The notes under the pieces: generated by a model | Told to the model about the DNA's origin: nothing | What the model saw: the letters and a program-made list of their open reading frames with translations, nothing else | The model's database searches: none | NCBI RefSeq assembly: GCF_020166415.1 | Contig: NZ_JAIQXV010000003.1 | Location: forward strand, 310,001 to 374,000 | DNA: 64,000 nt | Source of the DNA: Deinococcus multiflagellatus | GTDB taxonomy: Bacteria > Deinococcota > Deinococci > Deinococcales > Deinococcaceae | Direction: 5' to 3' | Made by a program: the position numbers and the translations under genes | Shown here: positions 26,241 to 35,556 of the stretch, piece after piece | How the letters are laid out: each line of letters starts with the position of its first letter | Position numbering within the stretch: position 1 is the stretch's first letter

Positions 26241-27086
26241 ATGACCACCGCCCTTGTCACGGACTCCACGAGTGACCTCAGCGCGCAGCTGTGCTCGGAC
26301 CTCGGCATCGTGAGTGTGCCGCTGTACGTGCTGTTTGACGGCAAGATGCACAAAGACGGCATCGAGATCACGCCTTCAGACCTCTTTGCGGGCCTCAAAG
26401 CCGGCAAGAAAACGCCCAGCACCAGCCAGCCCAGTCCGGCCGAGTTCGCGGCGGTGTACACCGAGGCCCTGCAGCGCGCCGAGCACGTGCTGAGCATCCA
26501 CATCAGCGGGCAGATGTCCGGCACGGTGGGCAGCGCCCGGCTGGCCGCGCAGGAATTCGCCGGGAAGGTCACGGTGGTGGACAGCAAGTCGGTGAGCATG
26601 GGCCTGGGCATGCGCGTGCTGCGCGCCCTGGACATGGTGCAGGCCGGGCGAAGCGTCAGCGAGATCGTGGCCGAGCTGGAGCGCGTGGCGTCTGTGGCCG
26701 ATATCCGTTTTACCGTGGACACCCTGGATTTCCTGCGCATCAACGGGCGCATTGGTGGCGCGCAGGCGCTGCTGGGCAGCCTGCTGAACATCAAGCCCAT
26801 CTTGACCGTGAAAAATGGCCGCGTGGAGTCGGCCGGGCGGGTGCGCGGTCACAAAAAGGCCATGCAGGACCTCATGGACCACGTGCGCAAGTACGCTGCG
26901 CAGCACGGCGGGGCCCGCGCCGCCTTCATGGCCACCCCTGGCGGTGAAGGGTACCTCAAAGAGGTCCGCGCGGGCCTGCAGGGCCTGCAACTCGACGACC
27001 TGGGCGACCACCCCATCGGCGCGGTGGTGGCCACCCATGCGGGGCCCGGCACGATTGGCGTGACCCTCGAACCCCTGCACGCCTGA
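26241..27086 (+). CDS. DegV family fatty-acid-binding protein
   Basis: 281 residues with the DegV fold. The N-terminus [20 protein letters not shown] is typical. Further marks are [85 protein letters not shown] and a C-terminal GPGTIGV. DegV proteins bind a fatty acid and supply it to fatty-acid kinase (FakA). No fak gene is nearby. TAAGAT lies 6 nt before the ATG, so the mRNA is probably leaderless. The gene starts 92 bp after the Fe-S oxidoreductase gene. Confidence 0.9.
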   Translation: MTTALVTDSTSDLSAQLCSDLGIVSVPLYVLFDGKMHKDGIEITPSDLFAGLKAGKKTPSTSQPSPAEFAAVYTEALQRAEHVLSIHISGQMSGTVGSARLAAQEFAGKVTVVDSKSVSMGLGMRVLRALDMVQAGRSVSEIVAELERVASVADIRFTVDTLDFLRINGRIGGAQALLGSLLNIKPILTVKNGRVESAGRVRGHKKAMQDLMDHVRKYAAQHGGARAAFMATPGGEGYLKEVRAGLQGLQLDDLGDHPIGAVVATHAGPGTIGVTLEPLHA

Positions 27087-27096
27087 AGTGAGGGCC

Positions 27097-28242
27097 ATGC
27101 AGACCTGGGCCGCCGCCGCCGTGCTGGCCCTGCTGGTGGGCTGCCGCGCGCCGCAGCCCGAGGGCCAGGTGCGGCTGGAGCGCGCCCCGGCGCCCAGCAC
27201 CCTGCAGGTTGACGCCCGGCCAGCCCCCCGCGACCCGGACGGCTGCCTGGCCCACGCCCCCCCGGTGCCCAAGGCGCCGCCGCCGCCCCTGCCCCTCAGC
27301 GGGCGGCTGGGCCTGTGGGTGGCGGAACTTGATCCCCGGACCCTGCAGCCGCTGCGGGCAGTGGGCACCAACCCCGACAGCGTCTTTCCACTGGCCAGCA
27401 CCTACAAGCAGGCGGTGTTGTGGGCGGTGCTGCGGGCCTTTGACCGGGGCACGCTGTCCCCCACCGAACGCTTTGACGTGACGCGGGACAACCAGTCGCT
27501 GGGGGCGTACCCCTACGACGGCTCGAACGTGCGCACCCTGACCGAGCGCATGATTCGCAGCAGCGACAACACCGCCACCGACATCCTGCACCGCCGCGTG
27601 GGCCTGCAGGCGGTGCAGGACACCGCCGACGAACTGGGCCTCTGCGCCACCCGCCTGATTCTGCCCACCCGGGACTGGTGGGCCGCGCAGGCCGGGCTGT
27701 CGGCCACCTACAACGGCACCCGGCGCTGGGCGGGGGCGCGCGGCGAGGCCCGGCTGCAGCTGGCCACCCAGATTGACCGCGAGGCCCGCGCCTACCGCGC
27801 CGACGACCTGCAGCGGCGCCTGGACGACTATTTTGACCACCGTCACCAGCCGGAAGACGACTTAAAGGCCCTGAATGTCAGCACGCCCTACGAATTCGGC
27901 ACCCTGGTGGCCCACGAATTCCTGCGCCCGGGGCTCAGTCCGCGCGCCCAGGCGTGGCAGCGCGAGGTGATGGCGCTGGGGTACGGCCGCTCGGCCCTCA
28001 CGCTGACCCACCAGGGGCAGGTGGCCTACGCAGCAGGGAAGGGCGGCAACGGCTGGCGCCTGCTGACCTACAGCGGCTACGTGGAGACCAAAGACCACCG
28101 CCACCTGGTGTACGTGTTCATGCAGCACGGGGCCCAGCAGACCTACACCATGCCCAACACCCGCCGCGCCTTTGCCTGGATCAATGCGGGCATCCGCGCG
28201 GTGCTGGAGGGCCCAGGCAAGCCCACGCTCGGGGCGCCCTGA
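27097..28242 (+). CDS. Class A beta-lactamase-like serine hydrolase, lipoprotein
   Basis: 381 residues. A lipoprotein signal [16 protein letters not shown] ends at Cys16. The mature protein has the serine beta-lactamase fold: STYK (Ser101, Lys104), SDN (156-158) and a third motif KGGNGW where class A enzymes have K-T/S-G. The STYK and SDN motifs are intact, but the altered KTG box and the long insert at residues ~205-265 make antibiotic hydrolysis uncertain. A DD-peptidase-like or cell-wall role is equally possible. GTG 27088, directly after the degV stop, is an alternative start, but the signal peptide begins at ATG 27097. Likely co-transcribed with degV. Confidence 0.8.
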   Translation: MQTWAAAAVLALLVGCRAPQPEGQVRLERAPAPSTLQVDARPAPRDPDGCLAHAPPVPKAPPPPLPLSGRLGLWVAELDPRTLQPLRAVGTNPDSVFPLASTYKQAVLWAVLRAFDRGTLSPTERFDVTRDNQSLGAYPYDGSNVRTLTERMIRSSDNTATDILHRRVGLQAVQDTADELGLCATRLILPTRDWWAAQAGLSATYNGTRRWAGARGEARLQLATQIDREARAYRADDLQRRLDDYFDHRHQPEDDLKALNVSTPYEFGTLVAHEFLRPGLSPRAQAWQREVMALGYGRSALTLTHQGQVAYAAGKGGNGWRLLTYSGYVETKDHRHLVYVFMQHGAQQTYTMPNTRRAFAWINAGIRAVLEGPGKPTLGAP

Positions 28243-28267
28243 ACCCCAAAGTTCCCAAGGAGCCCCC

Positions 28268-28825
28268 ATGCGCCAGCTGATCGTGACCGAATTTGTGACC
28301 CTGGACGGCGTGATGGAGGAGCCCACGCCCTGGCAGGCGGGTCACGTCAGCCCGGAGATCGGCCAATTCAAGTTCGATGAACTTTTTGCGTGTGGGGCCC
28401 TGCTGCTGGGCCGCGTCACCTACGAAGAATTTGTGGCGTACTGGCCGGCCGCCGCCGGCACCGGCGCGTTTGGCGAGCGGATGAACGAGCTGCCGAAATT
28501 CGTCGCCACCACTGCGCCCGGGCCCCTGACCTGGAATGCGGCCCCGCTGGAGGGGGACGTGATCACCGCTGTCCAGCGGCTCAAGCAGCAGCAGGGCGGC
28601 GACCTGCTGACCTACGGCAGCGCGGCCCTGGTTCAGACCCTGCTGCGCGCCGGTCTGGTGGACGAACTGCGCCTGATGGTCTATCCCACAGTGCTGGGGC
28701 GAGGCAAGCGGCTGTTTTCAGACACCGACCGGCTCGCCATGACGTTGCGGGCCGCCCGGCCCCTGGGGGCCGGCGTGGTGCTGCTGACGTACCGGCCCGA
28801 GGCCAACCAAGCTCATCAGCCTTGA
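28268..28825 (+). CDS. Dihydrofolate-reductase-family (RibD C-terminal-like) protein
   Basis: 185 residues. Starts MRQLIVTEFVTLDGVMEEP, then LLLGRVTYEEFVAYWP, NELPKFVATT, LLTYGSAALVQTLLRAGLVDELRLMVYPTVLGRGKRLF: the standard pattern of the RibD_C/DHFR-like family, which binds NADPH. Most stand-alone members have no known substrate and are not true folA enzymes. AAGGAG 6 nt before ATG 28268 sets the start. It follows the beta-lactamase-like gene by 25 bp on the same strand and could be co-transcribed with it. Confidence 0.87.
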   Translation: MRQLIVTEFVTLDGVMEEPTPWQAGHVSPEIGQFKFDELFACGALLLGRVTYEEFVAYWPAAAGTGAFGERMNELPKFVATTAPGPLTWNAAPLEGDVITAVQRLKQQQGGDLLTYGSAALVQTLLRAGLVDELRLMVYPTVLGRGKRLFSDTDRLAMTLRAARPLGAGVVLLTYRPEANQAHQP

Positions 28826-28980
28826 CAGTGGGTGGACAGCCAGACACCAGGGCGCAGGTCTGGCAGTCCAGGCCGGGCAGTGGGGCACGGTCGACGCCAG
28901 GTTTAGCACAGAAGGGCAGAACGCAGACAGCGCGGCGGCCCGCCAGGAAGAGCAGGCCGCCTGCTTCTATGCTCAGGCGC

Positions 28981-29985
28981 TCAGCCGCCTTTGGCGCTCT
29001 CATCCACGCGGGCCAGTTCAGAGGCCACGGCGGCGTCCAGCTGGGCCCGCGCGGCCTGGTAGGGCAGATTCAGGGTGGCGCCCGCAGCGGGCACATGCCC
29101 GCCACCGCCCAGCGCCACCGCGATGTTCTGGGCACTCAGGCCCGCGCGTGAGCGCAGCGACACCTTCACGCGGTCGCCGTAGTCCTTGATCATCACGGCG
29201 AGCTGGGCGCCCTCGGCGTTGCGCAGGGTGCCCACGTAGTTTTCCACGTCGTCCCAGGCGGCCCCGGCGCGCGTCAGCATCTCCTCGGTCACGCGGGCCA
29301 GCACCACCCGGCCGTCATGCAGGAATTCCAGGGTGCCCAGCACCTCGCGCAGCAGGGTGTAGTAGGTGCGGGGGTTGCGCCCCAGCTCGTCGCTGAGCCA
29401 GCCCAGCCGCGCGCCCGCCGCCCGCAGGCGCGCGGCGCAGTCGAAGGTGGCGGGCGTCACGCTGTCAAAGCGGAAGCTGCCGGTGTCGGTCACCAGCCCC
29501 AGCATCAGCGGCGTGGCGATCTCCGGGGTCAGCGGCACATTCATCACGGCCAGCAGATCGGCCACCATCATGGCGGCGGCCGGAATGGCCGGCTCCACCA
29601 CCCCAGCCGTGGCCCGGCGGGCGTTGGTGCCGTGGTGGTCCACATTCACCACTGGGCCGGTAAAGGTCCCCAGGTCGGCGCCCGCCACCCGGGCCGCGTC
29701 GTTGTTGTCCACGTCCAGCACGGCCGCCAGGGCGCCAGCTGGCCACTCGGTCAGGGGCGCGCACAGTTCGCCGGGCTGCGTCACAAAGGCGAGGTAGCGC
29801 GGCACCTGCATGGGGGCCAGCACCTCGCGCCCCAGGCTGCGCAGCGCCCGGCTCAGGCCCAGCACACTGCCCAGGGCGTCGCCGTCCGGATTTTCGTGCG
29901 CCAGCACCACGATGGGCCCGGTGTGTGCGCCCAGCACCCGCGCCACTGCCTGCAACTGTTCCTGGTAGGAAGAAAGGCCACTCAT
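28981..29985 (-). CDS. DHH/DHHA1 phosphoesterase, NrnA-like oligoribonuclease/pAp phosphatase
   Basis: 334 residues. The DHH domain shows HENPDGDALGSVLGLSRAL near residues 30-48, LDVDNNDAAR, VDHHGTNA and VTDTGSFRFDSVT; the C-terminal DHHA1 domain ends in GGGGHVPAAG. This combination is typical of NrnA, which degrades short RNA or DNA oligonucleotides and dephosphorylates pAp. A nearby name of RecJ-like is possible, but the short length fits NrnA better. TATAGT lies 8 nt before the ATG on the minus strand, again a nearly leaderless start. It is divergent from a hypothetical gene. Confidence 0.88.
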   Translation of the reverse strand: MSGLSSYQEQLQAVARVLGAHTGPIVVLAHENPDGDALGSVLGLSRALRSLGREVLAPMQVPRYLAFVTQPGELCAPLTEWPAGALAAVLDVDNNDAARVAGADLGTFTGPVVNVDHHGTNARRATAGVVEPAIPAAAMMVADLLAVMNVPLTPEIATPLMLGLVTDTGSFRFDSVTPATFDCAARLRAAGARLGWLSDELGRNPRTYYTLLREVLGTLEFLHDGRVVLARVTEEMLTRAGAAWDDVENYVGTLRNAEGAQLAVMIKDYGDRVKVSLRSRAGLSAQNIAVALGGGGHVPAAGATLNLPYQAARAQLDAAVASELARVDESAKGG

Positions 29986-30064
29986 CGGCCTTCACTATAG
30001 GCAGTTGCCGCCCCGGGCCGAAGGTGTGCCAACCCTGTGACAAGCGCGCCGTATGCTGAACACC

Positions 30065-30733
30065 GTGCCTTCCCGCCTGAATCTCGCCGCCCTGACCGAT
30101 GAGGAACTGCAGGCCCTGGTTGGTCAGGAGCGGGCGGTGGCCCTGCTGCCCGAGATCAGTGCCGCGCGCCTGGTGGCGCGCCCGGTGCCCGGTCCCCCCG
30201 TAAGCCCGCTGCTGACCGCCGAGGCGCTGCCCGAGCGGCCCTGGGGCGCAAGCCCGGAAGACAGCCGCGCCCTGGGCGCCCTGAGCGCCGAACTGCTGGC
30301 CGCGCAGGCGACTGCCCACGGCACCTTCTACCTGCCCACACTCAACGAGGTGCGGCACCTGCGCGCCTACACCCTGGATCCAGATACCTCGGCGGCGCTG
30401 CGCTGGAGCGAAACCCCTGAGAGCGCGGGGGCCGGCTGGCCCTTTGTGCAGCTGCTGACGTGGCTGCGCGACCGGGCCAGTGGGCTGGCCTGCGTGCTGA
30501 CCACCAGCGCCCCGCATCCCCTGTCGCCCTCGCCGGGCGCCGAGGTGGACGTGCACCAGCATCCGGGCGCGGGGGTGGCGGAACTGGTGGGGTGTCACCG
30601 GCAGCATGTGGCCCGCCACGGCCGGGGCCAGAAGCTGGCCCCCGACAGTGACTGGTTGCGGCCCTGGCAGGCCCTGCATGCCCTGAATCTGGCGGCCTGG
30701 AACAAGCGGGGCCTGCTGGTGGACAGCGCCTGA
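30065..30733 (+). CDS. Hypothetical protein (222 aa)
   Basis: No family recognised. The N-terminal half is Leu/Ala-rich (LTDEELQALVGQERAVALLPEISA) and reads like a DUF-type helix bundle. The middle has FYLPTLNEVRHLRAYTL and WPFVQLLTWLRDRASG. The C-terminus holds HQHPGAGVAELVGCHRQHVARHGRG with clustered His that could bind a metal. Soluble, no signal. GTG 30065 is proposed because TATGCT lies 7 nt upstream; an in-frame ATG at 30053 would add four residues and overlap that box. It is divergent from the NrnA-like gene. Confidence 0.6.
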   Translation: MPSRLNLAALTDEELQALVGQERAVALLPEISAARLVARPVPGPPVSPLLTAEALPERPWGASPEDSRALGALSAELLAAQATAHGTFYLPTLNEVRHLRAYTLDPDTSAALRWSETPESAGAGWPFVQLLTWLRDRASGLACVLTTSAPHPLSPSPGAEVDVHQHPGAGVAELVGCHRQHVARHGRGQKLAPDSDWLRPWQALHALNLAAWNKRGLLVDSA

Positions 30734-30956
30734 CCGGGCTTCCCACTTGAAGGCGAAGGGCCACAGACGGCTGTCTGGCTGAGACGCAACGCAGGTGGGC
30801 AGAAGGCGAGCGGACCCGCGAAAGCTGCGTCGCAGACTCGGAGAGCGAACCCAAGGGCAGGCGGCGATGGAACAGCCGCGCTGCGCACTTTCCACGCCGC
30901 GCGGCTGTGCAGGCAGCGCGCCGGGGCCAGCACGAGGGCTGCGCCACAATCGGCGG

Positions 30957-31574
30957 ATGACCGCTTCTCTTCCGGCCCGCCACGTCGCCTTTGACTGGGG
31001 CGGCGTGTTCACCATTGGCACCTTCGATGGCCGCAGCACCCAGAACGTGGCCGAGCGCGGGGGCGTGCCTGTGAAGCGCGTGCGCGACAGCTATTTCCGG
31101 CATGTGCGGCAGCTGGAGGTGGGCGCCTGGACCCTGCCACAGTTCTGGGCGGTGCTGCAGGAAGAAACAGGCCTGACCCTGCCCTATGAGGACTTCGAGC
31201 CGCTGTACCTGGGCAGCATTCACGACAACCCGGCCATGTACGCCACGCTGGCCGCGCTGCCCCGGACCGTGCGCGTGGGCCTGCTGAGCAACAACTACCC
31301 CGTGGTCAGCGACCACCTGCGCCGCGATCCCCGCTTTGCCCGCTTTGACGCCCTGGTGTTCAGCAACGAACTGGGCCACAAGAAACCCGCGCCCGAAGCC
31401 TTTGCCGCGCTGGAACAGGCCATGGGTGTGCCGGCCGCACAGGTGGCCTTTGTGGACGACGTGCAGGAAAACATTGACGCCGCGCAGGACGCCGGCTTTC
31501 ACGGCCTGCTGTACCACCATGACCACCACGCCGACTTTCAAGCGGCCCTGGGGGCGTGGCTGCGCGGCGAGTAG
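30957..31574 (+). CDS. HAD-IA family hydrolase
   Basis: 205 residues. HAD motif I is FDWGGVFTIGTF, with Asp in the expected place but G-G following instead of the second Asp, as in several HAD-IA proteins. Motif II is LLSNNYP, the lysine motif is FSNELGHKKPAPEAF, and motif IV is VAFVDDVQENIDAA. A helical cap spans residues ~20-95. Likely a small-molecule phosphatase with unknown substrate. ATG 30957 follows a -10-like CACAAT by 6 nt. The terminator at 31592-31620 follows the stop codon. Confidence 0.84.
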   Translation: MTASLPARHVAFDWGGVFTIGTFDGRSTQNVAERGGVPVKRVRDSYFRHVRQLEVGAWTLPQFWAVLQEETGLTLPYEDFEPLYLGSIHDNPAMYATLAALPRTVRVGLLSNNYPVVSDHLRRDPRFARFDALVFSNELGHKKPAPEAFAALEQAMGVPAAQVAFVDDVQENIDAAQDAGFHGLLYHHDHHADFQAALGAWLRGE

Positions 31575-31591
31575 GGAAGGGGCAGTGGCCC

Positions 31592-31620
31592 AGGGCGTCC
31601 GGTGGGGCGCCCTCTTTTTT
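31592..31620 (+). terminator. Intrinsic terminator after the HAD gene
   Basis: Stem AGGGCG (31592-31597) and CGCCCT (31608-31613), then C and a six-T run at 31615-31620. Confidence 0.7.
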
Positions 31621-31627
31621 GGCCGTG

Positions 31628-31679
31628 GGTGGTGTACCTCTCGCGGTGGTGTACTTCGCGCGGGTGTGGGTACACCACC
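31628..31679. promoter_or_regulatory. Three-site GGTGGTGTAC operator candidate upstream of aceA
   Basis: GGTGGTGTAC occurs at 31628-31637 and 31645-31654, and its reverse complement GTACACCACC at 31670-31679. It lies 134-185 bp before the aceA ATG. The outer two form a palindrome (GGGTGGTGTACC... against GGGTACACCACCC). This fits a dimer-binding operator for a regulator of the glyoxylate shunt; the regulator is not identified. Confidence 0.6.
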
Positions 31680-31812
31680 CCAGCCGCCGGGGCCGGGCAG
31701 GCACAATGCCCCTACAGCAACACCCCGCCCACTTCCGGGCAAGCCGCCATCCCCCTGGTCCACGTCTCTGTGAGGCGTGGCACCGTCCCCCACACCCAGA
31801 GGAGGCCCCCCC

Positions 31813-33141
31813 ATGACCACCAACCCCCCCGTTCCCAACCCGCGTACGCCCGCTGAAATTCTGGAAAAAACCTGGCAGACCGAGGAGCGCTGGCAGGGCA
31901 TCAAGCGCAACTACACGGCCGAGGACGTGGTGAAACTGCGCGGCAGCCTGCCCATCGAACACACGCTGGCCAAGCACGGCGCCCAGAAGCTGTGGCGGTC
32001 CATGAAAGAAGAGCCCTTCGTGAACGCGCTGGGCGCCCTGACCGGCAACCAGGCCATGCAGCAGGTGAAAGCGGGCCTGAAAGCCATTTACCTGTCGGGG
32101 TGGCAGGTGGCGGGCGACGCCAACAACGCCGGGCAGATGTACCCCGACCAGAGCCTGTACCCGGCCTCCAGCGTGCCGGATGTGGTCAAGCGCATCAACA
32201 ATACCCTGCGCCGTGCTGACCAGATTCAGCACAGCGAGGGCAAGAGCGACATTGATTTCTTCGTGCCCATCGTGGCCGACGCCGAAGCGGGCTTTGGCGG
32301 CCCCCTGAACGCCTTTGAGTTGATGAAGGCCATGATCGAGGCGGGGGCCGCAGGCGTGCATTTCGAGGACCAGCTCGCCAGCGAGAAGAAGTGCGGCCAC
32401 CTGGGCGGCAAGGTGCTGGTGCCCACCAGCCAGTTCATCCGCACGCTGAATGCCGCGCGCCTCGCCGCCGATGTGAGCGGCGTGCCCACCGTGCTGATTG
32501 CCCGCACCGACGCCGACGCCGCCAACCTGCTGACCAGCGACATTGACGAGAATGACAAGCCCTTCTGCACCGGCGAGCGCACCCCCGAAGGCTTTTACTA
32601 CGTCAAACCCGGCATTGAGCAGGCCATTTCCCGCGCCCTGGCCTACGCCCCCTACGCCGACGTGATCTGGTGCGAAACCAGCGTGCCCAACCTGGAGGAC
32701 GCCCGCAGGTTCGCTGAAGCCGTGCACGCCCAGTTTCCCGGCAAGCTGCTGGCCTACAACTGCTCGCCCAGCTTCAACTGGAAAAAGAACCTGGACGACG
32801 AGACCATTGCCAAGTTTCAGGTGGAACTGGGAAAACTGGGGTACAAGTTCCAGTTCATCACCCTGGCGGGCTTCCACTCACTGAACATGAGCATGTTCGA
32901 TCTGGCCTACGGCTACGCCCGCACCCAGATGAGCGCCTTCGTGGAGCTGCAGGAGCGCGAGTTCGCGGCCCAGGAGCGCGGCTTCACGGCCGTTAAGCAC
33001 CAGCGTGAGGTGGGGACTGGCTACTTTGATCTGGTGGCGCAGGCGGCTGGCGGCGGCCAGAGCAGCACCACCGCCCTGGCCGGCAGCACCGAGGCCCAGC
33101 AGTTCGGCAAAGAAAAGGAGCTGGTCGGCGCCCACGACTGA
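31813..33141 (+). CDS. aceA: Isocitrate lyase
   Basis: Splits isocitrate to succinate and glyoxylate, the first step of the glyoxylate shunt. The 442-residue protein carries the family signature KKCGH (catalytic Cys194), preceded by [11 protein letters not shown] and followed by [18 protein letters not shown]. Further marks are [39 protein letters not shown] and [16 protein letters not shown]. The length is normal for bacterial enzymes. GGAGG 7 nt before the ATG gives a clear start. Malate synthase is not in the window. The repeated GGTGGTGTAC sites upstream suggest dedicated regulation. Confidence 0.96.
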   Translation: MTTNPPVPNPRTPAEILEKTWQTEERWQGIKRNYTAEDVVKLRGSLPIEHTLAKHGAQKLWRSMKEEPFVNALGALTGNQAMQQVKAGLKAIYLSGWQVAGDANNAGQMYPDQSLYPASSVPDVVKRINNTLRRADQIQHSEGKSDIDFFVPIVADAEAGFGGPLNAFELMKAMIEAGAAGVHFEDQLASEKKCGHLGGKVLVPTSQFIRTLNAARLAADVSGVPTVLIARTDADAANLLTSDIDENDKPFCTGERTPEGFYYVKPGIEQAISRALAYAPYADVIWCETSVPNLEDARRFAEAVHAQFPGKLLAYNCSPSFNWKKNLDDETIAKFQVELGKLGYKFQFITLAGFHSLNMSMFDLAYGYARTQMSAFVELQEREFAAQERGFTAVKHQREVGTGYFDLVAQAAGGGQSSTTALAGSTEAQQFGKEKELVGAHD

Positions 33142-33162
33142 AACAACCCATCCATGTCCACT

Positions 33163-33191
33163 GCTGGGGTGCCTGTCACGGGCACCCCAGC
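33163..33191 (+). terminator. Stem-loop terminator after aceA
   Basis: A perfect 11-bp stem, GCTGGGGTGCC at 33163-33173 and GGCACCCCAGC at 33181-33191, with a 7-nt loop. There is no T-run, so it may act as a 3' end stabiliser or need Rho. Confidence 0.55.
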
Positions 33192-33432
33192 GGCGTGGTG
33201 AGGGCGGGAAGTGGGGACAGGGAAGAGGCGTGCAGGTTGGTTTCCGACTCTCGGTCTACTTGCCCTCTGTGTCCTGGCGTGCCGCCCTCACTTTTCATTG
33301 GCCGAATGTTTGACGCCGGCTGGGGTGTGCCCTTTTCCCCGTCATGCTCTGGGCCGCCGCTGTAGGGTGGTGGGGCCAGGCCGCTGGGGGCCACCTGCGC
33401 TGCGCGCCAGTGCCCTGGACAGGAGACCTGCG

Positions 33433-34497
33433 ATGACGACCCATTTCCCTTCCGTTGCCCTGCTTGGTCTGACGCTTCTGCTGGGCGCCTGCACGTCCCC
33501 CACTGCCGCGCCGCCCGCATCCCCGCCTGTAGCCGCGCCCGCAGCAGAGACGCCAACGGTGCCGGCCCCCACGGCCGGGCGGGTGCTGACCGTGGGTCCC
33601 GGCAAAACCTACGCCACCCTCCGCGCTGCCGTGGCCGCCTCACGCGACGGCGACACGGTTCGGGTGGACCCCGGCACCTACACCAACGACTTTTTCGAGG
33701 TCAGCACCCGCATCACCATCGAGAGCACCAGCGGCCTGGCGCGGCTGGTGGCGACCGTTTCCCCGTCCAACGGCAAGGCCATCATCACCACGAACACCGA
33801 CGTAACCCTGCGCGGTCTGGAACTGACCGGCGCCAGGGTGCCCGACCGCAACGGCGCGGGGGTGCGCTACCAGGGCGGGCACCTGGTCATTGAAGACAGC
33901 TACCTGCACGACAACGAAAACGGCCTGCTGGCCGGCAGCGCCCCGCTGGGCAGCATCCGCATCCTGCGCACCGAATTCGACCACAACGGCCTGGGTGACC
34001 CGGGCCAGACCCACAACCTGTATGTGGGCGAGGTGGGGCAGCTGACCTTCGACCGCAGCTACTCCCACAGCGCCGCCGTGGGCCACGAATTCAAGAGCCG
34101 GGCGCGCAGCACGACCATTACGAACAGCCGCCTGTTCGACCTGCAGGGCACGGCCAGCTACAGCATTGACGTGCCCAACGGCGGCAATCTCACGGTCACC
34201 GGGAATGTCATTGAGCAGGGCGCCCAGAGCCAGAACTCCGCGATCCTCACTTACGGCACCGAGGGCCTGCTGCGCGAAGGCCGCACGGTGACCATCTCCG
34301 ACAACGTGGTGGTCAACCGCCGCGCCACGGCCCTGGGCCTGCTGAACCCAGGCAAGGTGCCCATGACGGTCACCAACAACACGCTGTATGGCCTCAGCGT
34401 GTCGCAGTTTCTGAACGGCACCTCGGGCACGGTGTCGGGCAACGTGGTCACCACGACGGCGCCGGTCCTGGACACCTCGCACCCGTTCACGCGCTAA
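33433..34497 (+). CDS. Lipoprotein with right-handed parallel beta-helix
   Basis: 354 residues. A lipoprotein signal, MTTHFPSVALLGLTLLLGAC, precedes a Pro/Ala-rich linker. The domain begins TVGPGKTYATLRAAVAASRDGDTVRVDPGTY, the classic N-terminus of parallel beta-helix (pectate-lyase-like) proteins, and continues with repeated TITNSRLFDL- and TVTGNVIEQ-type rungs. Such folds include polysaccharide lyases and surface adhesins; no catalytic residues are recognised. AGGAG 7 nt before ATG 33433 gives a clear start. Cell-surface location is expected from the lipobox. Confidence 0.82.
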   Translation: MTTHFPSVALLGLTLLLGACTSPTAAPPASPPVAAPAAETPTVPAPTAGRVLTVGPGKTYATLRAAVAASRDGDTVRVDPGTYTNDFFEVSTRITIESTSGLARLVATVSPSNGKAIITTNTDVTLRGLELTGARVPDRNGAGVRYQGGHLVIEDSYLHDNENGLLAGSAPLGSIRILRTEFDHNGLGDPGQTHNLYVGEVGQLTFDRSYSHSAAVGHEFKSRARSTTITNSRLFDLQGTASYSIDVPNGGNLTVTGNVIEQGAQSQNSAILTYGTEGLLREGRTVTISDNVVVNRRATALGLLNPGKVPMTVTNNTLYGLSVSQFLNGTSGTVSGNVVTTTAPVLDTSHPFTR

Positions 34498-34676
34498 ACC
34501 AGCTTGGTTGGGGCTGGGGGCGGCAGAAGAGGTGGGCTCTGGGCCAGGCTTGGGCAAGGGGTGGAGGGCGCCCGCTATGGTGCGGCGCTGAGACCTGCGG
34601 GGCTGGGTGCGCGCCGTATGCCCGCTCTGCCCCTCAGCACTGGGCAGCCGGATGCTCAGGCGTGATAAGGGTTCCG

Positions 34677-34705
34677 GTTGATCAGTTATTCCATAACTGA
34701 TCAAC
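34677..34705. promoter_or_regulatory. 29-bp perfect palindrome
   Basis: GTTGATCAGTTAT, TCC, ATAACTGATCAAC: arms of 13 bp with a 3-nt centre. It is AT-rich in a GC-rich genome and isolated between genes. It looks like a protein-binding site or part of a repeat unit. Confidence 0.6.
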
Positions 34706-34800
34706 CCGACCGGAGGGAGAAGGAAAAACGGTGACGGATAGGAGTGGAAGCACCGAAGCGACGCGGAGGGGCTGTAACGGATGATCCGGAATCCGTATGA
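34706..34800. repeat. Repeat fragment related to the ATACGACTTCC family
   Basis: Contains CGACCGGAGGGAGAAGG, GAAGGAAAAA and ends GGAATCCGTATG. The GGAAGGAAAAA stretch and AATCCGTAT end match parts of the copies at 38221-38402 and 22011-22103. CGACCGGAGGGA also occurs near 60618. Confidence 0.45.
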
Positions 34801-35112
34801 CATCCAAAAGGCGTGGGTTCAGAGCGGAACCCAGAGTCACCCCGGGCTTTACCCTCAACAGCTCTGGGCGAACGAAGCGGGTGCCAGGGAAGGACAGCGG
34901 CGCCTTCGGCATTGAGGGGCCGCTGTTTGGGCTCAGGGTGGAGCTGGCAGCCACTATCACGGCCGGGCGACGTGTGGGCGCCTGTGCTGCCTGGCGAGGC
35001 GTTCAAACCGGACGTCAAGGCCCTCGCCACACCCTCTCGCCTTTGCGCGTACGACTGGCCCTCTCCCCTGGCACCAAAGGAAGAGGCGGCCTGTCGCCGC
35101 CCCTGATTGCTC

Positions 35113-35556
35113 TCACTGCTCCTGAACGCGGACCTCGTCGCCCTCGCCCGGGTGCTCCAGGCGGAAGCCGTCGGGTAAGAAGTCGCGGACGTAGCCGCTG
35201 ACCACGTGGCCGTGCTGGTTGGTGCACACCACCCGGGCGTCCGGGGCAAATTCAAACAGCACCTGCCGGCAGGCGCCGCAGGGGCTGGCGGGCGGCGTGG
35301 CCTCGGAGTAGACCACGATGTCGGTAAAGTCGCGCCCGCCAGCGGTGGCCATCGCCTGCACGGCGCTCTGCTCGGCGCAGCGGCCCAGGCCGTAGCTGGC
35401 GTTTTCCACGTTGGCGCCAAAGTACACCCGGCCGTCGGCCGTGCGCAGCGCCGCGCCCACATGAAAGCGGCTGTAGGGGGCGTAGGCCTGTTTGAAGGCC
35501 GCTTTGGCGCCGTCCAGCAATTGGGGATCAGGGGTCAGGTTCAAACGGTTAGTCAT
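35113..35556 (-). CDS. cdd: Cytidine deaminase
   Basis: Deaminates cytidine and deoxycytidine to uridine forms in pyrimidine salvage. The 147-residue protein has zinc ligand Cys60 and catalytic Glu62 in RCAEQSA, and PCGACRQ with Cys93 and Cys96. Further marks are YAPYSRFHVGAAL and FGANVENASYGL. This is the homotetrameric type with three cysteine ligands. The ATG lies inside the 3' end of the CorC/HlyC-like gene (8-bp overlap), so the two are coupled. Length is at the long end of the family because of a C-terminal tail, FLPDGFRLEHPGEGDEVRVQEQ. Confidence 0.95.
   Translation of the reverse strand: MTNRLNLTPDPQLLDGAKAAFKQAYAPYSRFHVGAALRTADGRVYFGANVENASYGLGRCAEQSAVQAMATAGGRDFTDIVVYSEATPPASPCGACRQVLFEFAPDARVVCTNQHGHVVSGYVRDFLPDGFRLEHPGEGDEVRVQEQ

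Larger units (their letters stand above)
34498..35112. other. Intergenic region with palindrome and repeat fragment, no gene seen
   Basis: 615 bp between the beta-helix lipoprotein and the cytidine deaminase. It holds a 29-bp palindrome (34677-34705) and a repeat-like stretch ending AATCCGTATG near 34800. From 34800 to 35112 the composition is less GC-rich and no coding frame of note is visible. Confidence 0.55.
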
